Assembly (NCBI RefSeq): GCF_008180195.1
Contig: NZ_VTAV01000001.1
Span: 434,001 to 498,000 of the forward strand
DNA: 64,000 nt
Reading direction: 5' to 3'
From: Sphingobacterium phlebotomi
GTDB lineage: Bacteria > Bacteroidota > Bacteroidia > Sphingobacteriales > Sphingobacteriaceae
This document shows positions 9,460 through 18,465 of this stretch, in pieces; position 1 is the first letter of the stretch; each line of letters starts with the position of its first letter. The position numbers and the translations under genes were made by a program. The notes under the pieces are model-generated. The model saw nothing but the letters and a program-made list of their open reading frames with translations. It ran no database searches and was not told the origin of the DNA.

Positions 9460-10477
9460 ACCGATTGTTGGTATTACCATGGGGGACCCGGCGAGTATTG
9501 GCCCCGAAATCGCATTAAAGGCATTGTTGGATACACGTGTGCAAGATATTTGCAGACCTATTTTAGTTGGGGATGCGGCGGTCTTTCAACAAATAGCATC
9601 GCTGCTGCAGATCCCTATCCGTATCCGTAGTATCGAGCAAGTAGCAGAAGCGGAGTTTATACCCGGAGAAGCAAATGTACTCGACCTGAAACATACGGAT
9701 CTATCTAAAATAACATTTGGAGAGATATCTGCAGAAGCGGGGAATGTTTCTTTTGAAGCGGTTACAAAGGTGATAGACTTGGCCTTAAAAGGAGAAGTAG
9801 ATGCCACGGTAACGGGACCGATAAATAAAAAATCGGTAAATGAAGCCGGACATCATTTCGCAGGGCATACGGAAATCTATGCACATTATACGCAAACAAA
9901 GAAATACGCTATGCTTCTTGTGGAAGAAAATATGAAAGTTATTCATGTGTCTACTCATGTATCGTTGCGCCAGGCTTGTGATTTAGTGAAGAAAGATCGT
10001 ATTGTAGAAGTGACGGAATTACTACACCAAGGACTGGTTAGTTTGGGGGAAACCAATCTTAAAATAGGCATAGCGGGTCTTAATCCACATGCCGGAGATT
10101 CGGGATTATTTGGTACGGAAGATGACGAAGAGATTGTTCCCGCGGTAGAAGAAGCGCGACAACGTGGTTACGATGTAGAAGGGCCTGTACCGGCTGATAC
10201 ACTTTTCTCAAAAGCCGCTACAGGGTATTATGGAGGGATTGTTGCGATGTATCATGACCAAGGGCATATTCCGTTTAAGCTCACAGGCTTTAAATGGAAT
10301 GCGGAGAAAAAACAAATGGATAGTGTGAAAGGGGTGAACATCACGATGGGTTTGCCTATTATCCGGACGTCTGTAGATCACGGAACGGCGTTTGAAATAG
10401 CAGGGAAAGGTGTGGCAAGTCCGGATGCAATGGTATTAGCCATTGAATCGGCTGTACAATTGGCTTTGAATAAATAA
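9452..10477 (+). CDS. pdxA2: PdxA2-like 4-phospho-acid-sugar dehydrogenase (PdxA family)
   Basis: This 341-residue protein carries the PdxA motifs: GDPASIGPE (11-19), TGPINK (121-126), the GHTE loop (138-141), GLNPHAGD (209-216), YHDQGHIP (267-274) and a late RTSVDHGTAF. Metal-binding histidines are predicted at H169, H213 and H268, nearly matching the numbering of E. coli PdxA. PdxA2 enzymes paired with DUF1537 kinases oxidise and decarboxylate D-threonate 4-phosphate or D-erythronate 4-phosphate to dihydroxyacetone phosphate. The immediate partner here is a DUF1537 kinase (start and stop share one base), so that role is favoured over vitamin B6 synthesis. Confidence 0.85.
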   Translation: MYKPIVGITMGDPASIGPEIALKALLDTRVQDICRPILVGDAAVFQQIASLLQIPIRIRSIEQVAEAEFIPGEANVLDLKHTDLSKITFGEISAEAGNVSFEAVTKVIDLALKGEVDATVTGPINKKSVNEAGHHFAGHTEIYAHYTQTKKYAMLLVEENMKVIHVSTHVSLRQACDLVKKDRIVEVTELLHQGLVSLGETNLKIGIAGLNPHAGDSGLFGTEDDEEIVPAVEEARQRGYDVEGPVPADTLFSKAATGYYGGIVAMYHDQGHIPFKLTGFKWNAEKKQMDSVKGVNITMGLPIIRTSVDHGTAFEIAGKGVASPDAMVLAIESAVQLALNK

Positions 10478-11595
10478 TGTGCATGGCGATATTGGTAATT
10501 GCAGATGATTTGACAGGAGCCGCCGAAATAGGCGGAATAATCTTGCGTCACGGATTATCGGTAGAGATCGTACATACGTTGGAAACATCAACAAATAAAG
10601 ATGTTCGGATTCTGAATACAAATACACGGTCGTTGAAAGAGAAGGAGGCGCTTTCCCATCTGAAAGAACTGTTCTCGACAAACCCAATACTCAAATGGGA
10701 TTGGATATACCTGAAATTTGATTCAGCTCTTCGTGGACATATTGCAGCGGAGATTTCGTTTTATTGCAGGGCTTTTCAAAAAGATAATGTTGTGTTTTGT
10801 CCTGTAAATCCTACGTTGGGGCGTGTGATTGAGGATAATGGATGGTATTGGGTAGACGGTAAGCCGATTGCAGAAACGGATTTTGCCCAGGACCCGGAGT
10901 TTCCCATAGAGAAAAGTGGTGTATTGGAGGTACTTGGAGGTGATTATTGGCATTTGGTAAAAGATGTACAAGGATTATCGACAGAAAAATCACCTTATAT
11001 CGTTGCTGCGGTCAACGATCTAGAAGGTTTACATAAATGGGCATCTACAGCTACATCGTTTGGAATCTACGCGGGAGCAGCAGCTTTTTTTGAGGCTTTG
11101 CTTCTTCAACGGAAAAAGGCGCTTCCTATGACGAAAGATCTGGAACCCTGGCCACAATCACCCATTTTATATGTTTGCGGTTCCAATCACGAAAACAGTA
11201 TCAAGCGTATTGCTAAAGTTGATGCTAATAAAGTGGTATATTGGCAATCTATTGGCGAGGAAAATAAAGTGGCCATGGATGTACTCGGTAAAATAGAGAA
11301 ATTTGGTAAAGTGATATTGACGGTAGCACGAACAGTCTCCCATGATGCGCAGACGATTAGAGCGTGCATGGCAGAAATAGTAGGTATAGTTCAACAAACT
11401 TGCCCATTGCAGGAGCTCGTCATTGAGGGAGGAGCGACAGCAAGAGCGGTGTTGGAAGTATTGGATATTGATACGCTCCTGCCCGTACGGGAATATGGGC
11501 CGGGCGTGATTCGGAACCATGTACCAGGAGTAACACTAGCAGTAACATTAAAACCGGGGAGTTATCCTTGGACAGAAAATTTATGGGTATTTTAG
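10477..11595 (+). CDS. DUF1537 four-carbon acid sugar kinase (D-threonate/D-erythronate kinase-like)
   Basis: This 372-residue protein starts with the acid-sugar kinase motif ADDLTGAAE (9-17), followed by KFDSALRGH and NPTLGR in the N domain. The C-terminal nucleotide-binding domain has IEGGATARA and a closing GPGV...TLKPGSYPW. The family phosphorylates the terminal hydroxyl of C4 acid sugars, and the product feeds PdxA2, encoded immediately upstream. At 372 residues it is somewhat short compared with the usual 410-450, the linker regions being compact. A second in-frame ATG six bases later is an alternative start. It clearly differs from the other DUF1537 kinase at 33173-34549. Confidence 0.87.
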   Translation: MCMAILVIADDLTGAAEIGGIILRHGLSVEIVHTLETSTNKDVRILNTNTRSLKEKEALSHLKELFSTNPILKWDWIYLKFDSALRGHIAAEISFYCRAFQKDNVVFCPVNPTLGRVIEDNGWYWVDGKPIAETDFAQDPEFPIEKSGVLEVLGGDYWHLVKDVQGLSTEKSPYIVAAVNDLEGLHKWASTATSFGIYAGAAAFFEALLLQRKKALPMTKDLEPWPQSPILYVCGSNHENSIKRIAKVDANKVVYWQSIGEENKVAMDVLGKIEKFGKVILTVARTVSHDAQTIRACMAEIVGIVQQTCPLQELVIEGGATARAVLEVLDIDTLLPVREYGPGVIRNHVPGVTLAVTLKPGSYPWTENLWVF

Positions 11596-11635
11596 CCCAG
11601 CCGGGCTGACGACCAAATAACGAGAGAGAAACCTT

Positions 11636-13198
11636 ATGTTAAGTATACTTGATTACGGAATAATTATAGCCGTTTTATTGATTACGTTATACTTTGGACT
11701 TCGATATGCGAAAAACCAGAAGTCTACCGAAGCCTATTTTTCTGCGAAAGGACGTGTTCCATCTTGGGCAATAGGGATGTCGCTATTGGCGACCTTAATT
11801 AGTAGCGTTACCTTTCTGGGATACCCAGCCGAAGGATATGCCAATAACTGGATATTGCTGGTTCAAGGATTGATGGTGCCTATTGTACTGCTCGGTACTG
11901 TGTGGTTTATTGTACCACTTTATCGAAAAGTGATTGGACTGAGTACCTACGAATACTTTGAAAAGCGTTTCGGCAATTTTGCGCGCTATTATAGTTCCAT
12001 TGCATTTGTACTGCGTCAGTTCTCAGGAATGGGAACAGTATTGTATCTCTTGGCGGTGGCATTATCGAGTATGACTAATATCAATACCTATTGGATTATA
12101 CTCGTTGTGGGAAGTATTATTGTTATTGTCAATCTGTTAGGAGGGATAGAGGCAGTTATTTGGTTAGATGTATTTCAGGGATTTATGCTCTTTGCCAGTG
12201 GGATTTTATGTTTGCTCGTTATTATCTTCTCTGTAAATGGTGGACTCCCGGAGGTATGGCGTGTCGCATCCGAGAACGGGCGGACCGGGTTTGGACCATA
12301 TGATCTGGATTTTACACGATTGACTTTCGTGGTCATGGCCATCAACGGGATGTTTTATGCTATTCAAAAGTATGGTACAGACCAGACAGTCATTCAGCGT
12401 TACCTGACTGCACGCTCGGACAAATCGGCGATTCGTGCTTCGTTAATGGGAATTTTATTAACAGTTCCTGTATGGTCACTTTTTATGTTTATTGGTACAG
12501 CGCTTTTCGTATACTACACGCAGCAGCCGCTCCCAGATAATATCGGGCCGAATAGTGTGTTTCCTTATTTTATTATGACGCAATTGCCCGTGGGGGTAGT
12601 GGGATTTATCCTGGCAGCAATGATTTCTGCAGCAATTTGTAGCCTCAGCGCCGACCTCAACTCGCTGGCAGCGGTGGGAATTGAAGATTATTATAAAAAG
12701 TTCCGTCCGGAGAAAGTAGACAACGAATACCTGCGTGCAAGCCGTTGGATGGTCGCAATTGCTGGGGTTATCTCGATGCTTATCGGCTTCATATATGTAG
12801 AGTTAGGTAGTGAAAGCATCCTGGGCATTATCTTCACATTGTACGCTATATTCTCGGGAGGAATTGTAGGTGTCTTCTTGCTGGGGATTTTCACTGAACG
12901 TGCAAATCGGCAAGGGATCAATATTGCTATCATCGTGTGTGTCCTCTTTACGGCTTATGCGTTTTTAACGAGCACGGAAATTGAATTTCGGGGGAATACA
13001 TTTTTTCTGTTGGATTTAGGAGAATATAATTTTACACATCATAAAATGATGCTCGGGGTATATAGCCATTTAGTCGTTATCGGTGTTGGCTATCTGGCCA
13101 GTTTATTCTTTCCAAAACCCACATTGGATCCTAATTTATACTATAAAGGTTGGAAAAGAAACCGCAGACTTGATCGAGAAAGGGGAATAGAATCATGA
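11636..13198 (+). CDS. Sodium:solute symporter (SSS family)
   Basis: This 520-residue polytopic membrane protein has about 13 hydrophobic segments. The first begins at residue 4, and GLRYAKNQKSTEAYFSAKG after helix one is the characteristic SSS family start. Family members use the sodium gradient to import sugars, sialic acid or organic acids across the inner membrane. It sits between the acid-sugar cassette and an exported hydrolase gene with which it overlaps by four bases (ATGA), so the likely cargo is the sugar or acid catabolised by the dehydrogenase/aldolase/PdxA2/kinase genes. The substrate is inferred only from context. A second SSS gene lies at 49486-51066. Confidence 0.9.
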   Translation: MLSILDYGIIIAVLLITLYFGLRYAKNQKSTEAYFSAKGRVPSWAIGMSLLATLISSVTFLGYPAEGYANNWILLVQGLMVPIVLLGTVWFIVPLYRKVIGLSTYEYFEKRFGNFARYYSSIAFVLRQFSGMGTVLYLLAVALSSMTNINTYWIILVVGSIIVIVNLLGGIEAVIWLDVFQGFMLFASGILCLLVIIFSVNGGLPEVWRVASENGRTGFGPYDLDFTRLTFVVMAINGMFYAIQKYGTDQTVIQRYLTARSDKSAIRASLMGILLTVPVWSLFMFIGTALFVYYTQQPLPDNIGPNSVFPYFIMTQLPVGVVGFILAAMISAAICSLSADLNSLAAVGIEDYYKKFRPEKVDNEYLRASRWMVAIAGVISMLIGFIYVELGSESILGIIFTLYAIFSGGIVGVFLLGIFTERANRQGINIAIIVCVLFTAYAFLTSTEIEFRGNTFFLLDLGEYNFTHHKMMLGVYSHLVVIGVGYLASLFFPKPTLDPNLYYKGWKRNRRLDRERGIES

Positions 13199-14580
13199 AT
13201 AGAATCTTTGTTATTACCATGGTATGCTTATGCTGTTTTGTCCATTTCAGCCGGGCGCAAGATTCGGACGACCGGTATCGAATGCCGTTAAAGGACGTGA
13301 TTGGTATCTTGGAAGAGCGATACCATATCCATATCAAATACGATGAAAATCAAGTGGAGGGCAAATGGTTACATTATGCTGCTTGGCGGTTCCGTACGGA
13401 TGTGGATGAAACTCTTCGGAATATATTGGCTCCGCTAGATCTGAAAGTAAATAAAGAAGGCGAGGGGAAATATAAGCTAAAAGAATATGAATATTACCGA
13501 TGGGAACCACAGGACGGTTGGGATTATCTGAACAAGTTGGCATCGCAATATCATGATAAGGACAGTTGGGAACAGCGGAAGGAGCAGATTCGTCCGGATT
13601 TGTACAAGGCGGTGAAATTGTCGCCCATGCCTGCAGTGCCACAATCGGCCCCCTTAGTAACGAAAAAACGGAAATTTAAGGATTATACAGTAGAGAATTT
13701 CGCGCTGGAGATTATGCCCGGGCTGTATGTTAACGGCTCTATTTACAGACCGTTAAAATCAAAAGACAAAACACCGCTGATGTTGAGTCCGGATGGGCAT
13801 TGGGGGGGGCATCGTTTTCGGAAAGATGCACAAATCCGTTGTGCTATGACCGCGCAAATGGGAGCTGTTGCGGTAAGCTACGATCTTTTTGGTTGGGGCG
13901 AATCGACCTTGCAGTTTGATTCGAAAGACCATCGTAGAAGCTTGGCATTGACTGTGCAGACGTTGGGCGCTATCCGGATATTGGACTGGATGTTGCAAGA
14001 TAAAACGATCGATGTACAGCGTGTGGGTATTTGTGGTGGTTCTGGTGGGGGAAGCCACGCGGTGCTCCTGACGGCATTGGACGATCGCATTACATTGAGC
14101 ATACCTGTGGTGTCTTTGTCTTCCTATTTCTACGGCGGCTGTCCTTGTGAAAGTGGGTTGCCGATTCATGGGAGCGCGGGAGGAACGAACAATGTGGAAT
14201 TGGCGGCTATGGCAGCACCTCGACCGCAGTTAGTTATCTCCGATGGTAAAGATTGGACGGCTCACATGCCGCAACATGATTTTCCTTACCTCCAGAAAGT
14301 GTATGGCTACTATGGAAAAACGGAGTTGGTGGAAAACGTACATCTCCCTGAGGACGGTCACGATTTTGGCTACTCCAAGCGCAAACCGGTTTATGATTTT
14401 ATCGCGAAGCATTTTGGCTTAGATACCAGTGGATTAAAAAATGCAGCAGGTGATTACGACGAGTCAGGCTGTGTCATCGAAGACGAAAAGACGTTATATG
14501 CTTTTGGACCCAATGGAGAGCTTTTGCCGTCCAATGCAATACAAGGCTATGAAAATTTGGAAAAACTATTTAAAGATTAA
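13195..14580 (+). CDS. Exported alpha/beta hydrolase (acetyl-xylan-esterase-like) with an N-terminal STN-like segment
   Basis: This 461-residue protein has a signal peptide (about residues 3-21). Residues about 28-100 resemble the short secretin/TonB N-terminal (STN) fold: a MPLKDVIGILEERYHIHIKYD stretch split by helices and strands, then DETLRNILAPLDL. After a linker comes an alpha/beta-hydrolase domain with a nucleophile elbow GGSGGG (S283), a likely acid D350 (ISDGKD) and H389 (EDGHDFG). It is probably a periplasmic esterase that removes acetyl or other acyl groups from pectin fragments, next to a GH28 polygalacturonase. The STN assignment is tentative. It overlaps the upstream symporter gene by four bases. 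Confidence 0.78.
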   Translation: MNRIFVITMVCLCCFVHFSRAQDSDDRYRMPLKDVIGILEERYHIHIKYDENQVEGKWLHYAAWRFRTDVDETLRNILAPLDLKVNKEGEGKYKLKEYEYYRWEPQDGWDYLNKLASQYHDKDSWEQRKEQIRPDLYKAVKLSPMPAVPQSAPLVTKKRKFKDYTVENFALEIMPGLYVNGSIYRPLKSKDKTPLMLSPDGHWGGHRFRKDAQIRCAMTAQMGAVAVSYDLFGWGESTLQFDSKDHRRSLALTVQTLGAIRILDWMLQDKTIDVQRVGICGGSGGGSHAVLLTALDDRITLSIPVVSLSSYFYGGCPCESGLPIHGSAGGTNNVELAAMAAPRPQLVISDGKDWTAHMPQHDFPYLQKVYGYYGKTELVENVHLPEDGHDFGYSKRKPVYDFIAKHFGLDTSGLKNAAGDYDESGCVIEDEKTLYAFGPNGELLPSNAIQGYENLEKLFKD

Positions 14581-14586
14581 CACCAT

Positions 14587-15483
14587 ATGAAACCATTAAA
14601 TAGAAGAGAATTTATAACGGCAACTGTTTTAGGTGCGACAACCCTGATGCTGCCAAAATCAACTTGGGCGTTTGCTCCAAAAAAACAACGTTATAAAGTG
14701 GCGGTCATCGATTTGATGATTTTGAAAAGACAGAAACTTGGAGCCGTTAAATTGACTAGTGAAATCGGTGCCGACGGGCTGGAAGTGGATATGGGAGGCT
14801 TAGGCAATCGAGATACGTTTGATAACAATTTTTTCGACGAAGCATTTAGAACAAATTATAGCAACGAGTTAAAGGAATACGGTATAGAAGTGGCCTCGGT
14901 CGCGATGACGGGTTTCTATGCGCAATCTTTTGCAACGCGACCTACATACAAGCAAATGGTAGGTGATTGTTTGAAGACCTGTCAGCTACTGGGCGCTAAG
15001 GTGGCGTTTTTGCCTTTAGGCGTACAGGGTGATTTAGTGAAGAATCCAGAATTAAGACCGGCGATTGTGGAGCGTTTGAGAGACGTTGGTGCAATGGCAA
15101 AAAAAGCTGGAGTTATCATCGGTATTGAAACCGCTTTAGACGCCCGTGGTGAAGTCGAATTGTTAAAGGAAATTGGCGCTAAGAATATACAGATATACTT
15201 TAATTTTTCTGATCCGTTAAAAGAAGGTCGGGATTTGATTGAGGAGTTGAATATTTTAGGAAAAAAACGTATTTGCCAGATTCACTGTACGGATGAGGAC
15301 GGGGTTTGGTTAGAAAACAACACTCGTCTCGATATGGCAAAAGTGAAAGAAACCTTAGACAAAATGGGCTGGAGAGGGTGGTTGGTGATTGAACGGTCCA
15401 GAGATGCAAATCTATCGCCCCGTATGGTGAAAGAGAATTTCGGAGCAAATACCAGATATGTAAAATCTATTTTTCAAAAATAA
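14587..15483 (+). CDS. Tat-type exported xylose-isomerase-like TIM-barrel protein
   Basis: This 298-residue protein starts with NRREFI and a hydrophobic stretch (residues about 13-30), consistent with a twin-arginine signal. The rest is an AP-endonuclease-2 / xylose-isomerase-like barrel: ADGLEVDMG near the N terminus, VIIGIETALDARGE in the middle, and HCTDEDG and LVIERS near the end supply the acidic and histidine metal ligands expected of this superfamily. Such proteins act as sugar isomerases or epimerases, or are uncharacterised secreted PUL components in Bacteroidota. It is six bases after the hydrolase gene and 35 before GH28. The reaction is unknown. Confidence 0.8.
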   Translation: MKPLNRREFITATVLGATTLMLPKSTWAFAPKKQRYKVAVIDLMILKRQKLGAVKLTSEIGADGLEVDMGGLGNRDTFDNNFFDEAFRTNYSNELKEYGIEVASVAMTGFYAQSFATRPTYKQMVGDCLKTCQLLGAKVAFLPLGVQGDLVKNPELRPAIVERLRDVGAMAKKAGVIIGIETALDARGEVELLKEIGAKNIQIYFNFSDPLKEGRDLIEELNILGKKRICQIHCTDEDGVWLENNTRLDMAKVKETLDKMGWRGWLVIERSRDANLSPRMVKENFGANTRYVKSIFQK

Positions 15484-15518
15484 AAAGGCCTTATCGCCAT
15501 TTAAAAAACTATAATTGT

Positions 15519-16973
15519 ATGAAAACGATATGGATTGGTTTGATGGCGCTTTTGTGTGCTGCTTGTGCCTCGACCTCTTTGCAGGAAAGATTAGATAGCA
15601 ACTTGCCACAATATGACGAAGTCGGTGCTGCTGTGATGCCGGATGTAATTGCGCCTGTACAATCACCCTATTTTGAGTACGACTTCAATCGTCCCAGCTT
15701 TCCGGAACGTATCGATTCGCTATCCCCTGGCGAGGACGTTATCCAGAAAGGCATCGAGCAATTGGCATCTGCAGGAGGTGGAACATTAGTGTTGACCGAA
15801 GGCGACTACCTGTCGGGGAGAATTGAATTAAAATCAAATATCAACCTACATTTACAAGAGGGGGCTGTGATCACGTTCAAAAGTGAAATCGCAGATTTCT
15901 TGCCGGTGGTATATACGCGAAATGAGGGGATAGAGTTATACTCGCTGGGGGCATGTATCTATGCGAACGACGCGGTGAATATTGCCATTACAGGCAAGGG
16001 AAAACTGGTTGGCCCAGGGGAAGGATCAGTACGCGAGCAGACGATGACGCACGACGTAATAGAAAATATTGTAAGTAGCGATATACCTATCGAACAGCGA
16101 ATATACGATGGTAAAACGACAGATTTTATTTTTCCGCCAGCGATGATCGCGCCGATCAACTGTAAACAAGTCTTTATTGAAGGACTCACCTTGGAACGCT
16201 CTGCTTTTTGGAATGTCGTACCGACCTTTTGCGAGGATGTGATTATTCGCGGGGTACAGGTGTATTCTAAGGGTATTCCACGCGGCGATGGGATAGATAT
16301 TGAATCGTCCAAGAATGTATTGGTCGAGTATTGTAGTCTGTATACGGGCGACGATTGTATCGCTATCAAAGCAGGTCGGGGATATGACGGGCTTCGTGCA
16401 GGCAAGCCTTCAGAAAATATTGTTGTACGTTACTGTTTAGCCGGCGAAGGGCACGGTGGTATCACTTTGGGCAGTGAAACAGCGGGTATGATTAAAAATC
16501 TATATGTCCACGACTGTGCGTTTGATGGCACGGATGTGGGGATACGCTTTAAGACCCGCCGTCCGCGAGGGGGTGGCGGACATGATATCGCGTTTGAAAA
16601 TATCCGGATGAATGTCATCCATTCCGCTTTACGTTGGGATATGTTGGGAAGTGCGACGCACGTCGGGCAGCAGGCAAGTCGAGACTTTGCTGTGGAGGTC
16701 AATGCATTGACACCGGCGTTTTCTGATGTTAACATAAACAATATATTGATCGAGTCGGCTACACATTGCATCAATGTGGAAGGTATTCCCGAATCGAGAT
16801 TGAAGAATGTGGAGATTTCTAATCTATACGCCAAGGGCAAACATTATCTAGCAATAAAAGACGCAGAACACTTCGTGGTTAAAAACAGTGAAGTGCTCTG
16901 CGAGGAATGTGCTATCGACAGTGTACACGTGGCGGGGTTAAAACAAGAGCATGTACAGGTAACACGACGGTAG
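15519..16973 (+). CDS. Lipoprotein polygalacturonase-like enzyme, GH28
   Basis: This 484-residue protein has a lipoprotein signal (LLCAAC, lipidated cysteine about residue 14-16) followed by a right-handed parallel beta-helix. The GH28 signature residues are all seen: D257-G-I-D260, the GDD pair D278/D279, GHG with H312, and R343-F-K345 in place of the usual RIK. It should hydrolyse galacturonosyl linkages in homogalacturonan or rhamnogalacturonan by inversion, outside the cytosol. It closes the first plus-strand operon; the next gene is convergent, with 46 bases between. No strong hairpin terminator was recognised there. Confidence 0.92.
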   Translation: MKTIWIGLMALLCAACASTSLQERLDSNLPQYDEVGAAVMPDVIAPVQSPYFEYDFNRPSFPERIDSLSPGEDVIQKGIEQLASAGGGTLVLTEGDYLSGRIELKSNINLHLQEGAVITFKSEIADFLPVVYTRNEGIELYSLGACIYANDAVNIAITGKGKLVGPGEGSVREQTMTHDVIENIVSSDIPIEQRIYDGKTTDFIFPPAMIAPINCKQVFIEGLTLERSAFWNVVPTFCEDVIIRGVQVYSKGIPRGDGIDIESSKNVLVEYCSLYTGDDCIAIKAGRGYDGLRAGKPSENIVVRYCLAGEGHGGITLGSETAGMIKNLYVHDCAFDGTDVGIRFKTRRPRGGGGHDIAFENIRMNVIHSALRWDMLGSATHVGQQASRDFAVEVNALTPAFSDVNINNILIESATHCINVEGIPESRLKNVEISNLYAKGKHYLAIKDAEHFVVKNSEVLCEECAIDSVHVAGLKQEHVQVTRR

Positions 16974-17019
16974 AATAACAATCTTCGGAACTTTCCAGCC
17001 GGTCACTACGTCCATATGT

Positions 17020-18429
17020 TTAATGTCCCGAGGAAATTGGCCCCGTATTATCCCCTCCGAGATTTCTTTTCAGACAGTAGTAGCCGAAAAAGGCAATATA
17101 CAGGTAACAAAGTACCGGAAGTAAGAAAGACTCCTGTAATCCGATTTGATCAGCAAGGGCACCTTGCAACAAGGGGATGACTGCTCCTCCGAGAATCGCC
17201 ATCACCAGTAGGGATGATCCTTGGCTGGTATATTCTTTCAGTCCTGATATGGCTAGCGTGAAAATATTAGACCACATCACGGAATTAAATAATCCGATAG
17301 CCAGTAGCGACCATATCGCGATGGTGCCGGAACTGAATACAGCGACTAAGACCAACAGAATATTGATCATCGCAAAGAGCAAGAGTTTTTGTGAGGCAAT
17401 GGATTTGCCGATATGGAATGCGATTACATTACCGAGGACGAGCAAGGCAAATATCCACATCTGGGAGAAGGAAAGATCAACTACGCCAAAGATGAGTAGG
17501 TAGATGGCTGCCGCTACGAGCAACATGTAGCTGGATTTTTTGAATGCCCCCAATTGGCTGCTGGCGGAGATTGCACCTAAAAACCGCCCAATCATGGAAC
17601 CGCCCCAGTAGAGCGAAAGGTAATTCTTTGCCAAATTTTCGGAGATACCCATGGTTTCGGGAAGCATCATGAAATTAATCAGAAAACTACCAATGGCGAC
17701 TTCCGCGCCTACGTAGCAAAAGATGCCTAGTGCACCTAACTTGAGCTGCGGGAATTGCAGTGCACCTAAACCACCACGGTGATCTTCATCATTTTTAAAT
17801 ATCGGCAACTTGACGAGTCTGACGATCACAAACAGCAATAGGAAGATAATGCCGAAGACCAGGTAAGGGATTTTCGTTTCCTCACCCGATATTTCATGTC
17901 CATGTGCAAAGAGATCAAATATCAGGTAGCCGCCTACCACCGGTGCCAAGGTCGTTCCGAGCGAATTAAAACCTTGCACCATGTTTAAACGAGCCGATGC
18001 GGTATTGTCGCTACCAAGCAACGCCACGAAAGGGTTGGCTGTGATTTGCAGCAGGGTGAAGCCTAAACCTAGAATAAAAAAGGCTGATAGAAACAAACCA
18101 TATTGTGCGGATTCCGCTGCCGGATAAAACAGAAAACAACCTAAAGCGGAAACCAGTAACCCCATTAGGATACCATTTTTATACCCCAATCGGTTGATCG
18201 GATCGGAATAGAAGTAGGAAATCAGGAAGTACACCAACGAGCCGATAAAATAAGCCCCGAAAAAACAAAACTGTACCAACATTGCCTGCAGGTAATTTAG
18301 GCTAAACATTTCTTTGAGATGTGGGATGAGTATATCATTCATACAAGTGATAAATCCCCACATAAAGAATAGCGATGTTAATGTCACCAAAGGAATGGTA
18401 TTGTTTTTCTGACTTTGATTCGCATTCAT
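17020..18429 (-). CDS. FucP/GluP-type sugar MFS transporter
   Basis: This 469-residue protein has about 12 transmembrane segments and the FucP subfamily features: FFMWGFITCMNDILIPHLK at the start of helix one and NPFVALLG...SARLNMVQGFNSLGTTLAP in helices 4-5. Family members are proton symporters for fucose, glucose/galactose, mannose or N-acetylglucosamine. The gene is 36 bases downstream of the GH125 gene on the same strand, so it probably imports the monosaccharide released by that enzyme. It is not FucP by strict orthology as far as can be judged. Confidence 0.9.
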   Translation of the reverse strand: MNANQSQKNNTIPLVTLTSLFFMWGFITCMNDILIPHLKEMFSLNYLQAMLVQFCFFGAYFIGSLVYFLISYFYSDPINRLGYKNGILMGLLVSALGCFLFYPAAESAQYGLFLSAFFILGLGFTLLQITANPFVALLGSDNTASARLNMVQGFNSLGTTLAPVVGGYLIFDLFAHGHEISGEETKIPYLVFGIIFLLLFVIVRLVKLPIFKNDEDHRGGLGALQFPQLKLGALGIFCYVGAEVAIGSFLINFMMLPETMGISENLAKNYLSLYWGGSMIGRFLGAISASSQLGAFKKSSYMLLVAAAIYLLIFGVVDLSFSQMWIFALLVLGNVIAFHIGKSIASQKLLLFAMINILLVLVAVFSSGTIAIWSLLAIGLFNSVMWSNIFTLAISGLKEYTSQGSSLLVMAILGGAVIPLLQGALADQIGLQESFLLPVLCYLYIAFFGYYCLKRNLGGDNTGPISSGH

Positions 18430-18465
18430 ATGATATTGATAATTAATTTGAAATATTTAATAATG

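Noticed and set aside
16974..17019. Bidirectional terminator between the convergent GH28 and MFS genes
   Set aside because: No stable stem followed by a T-run was found by eye in these 46 bases.
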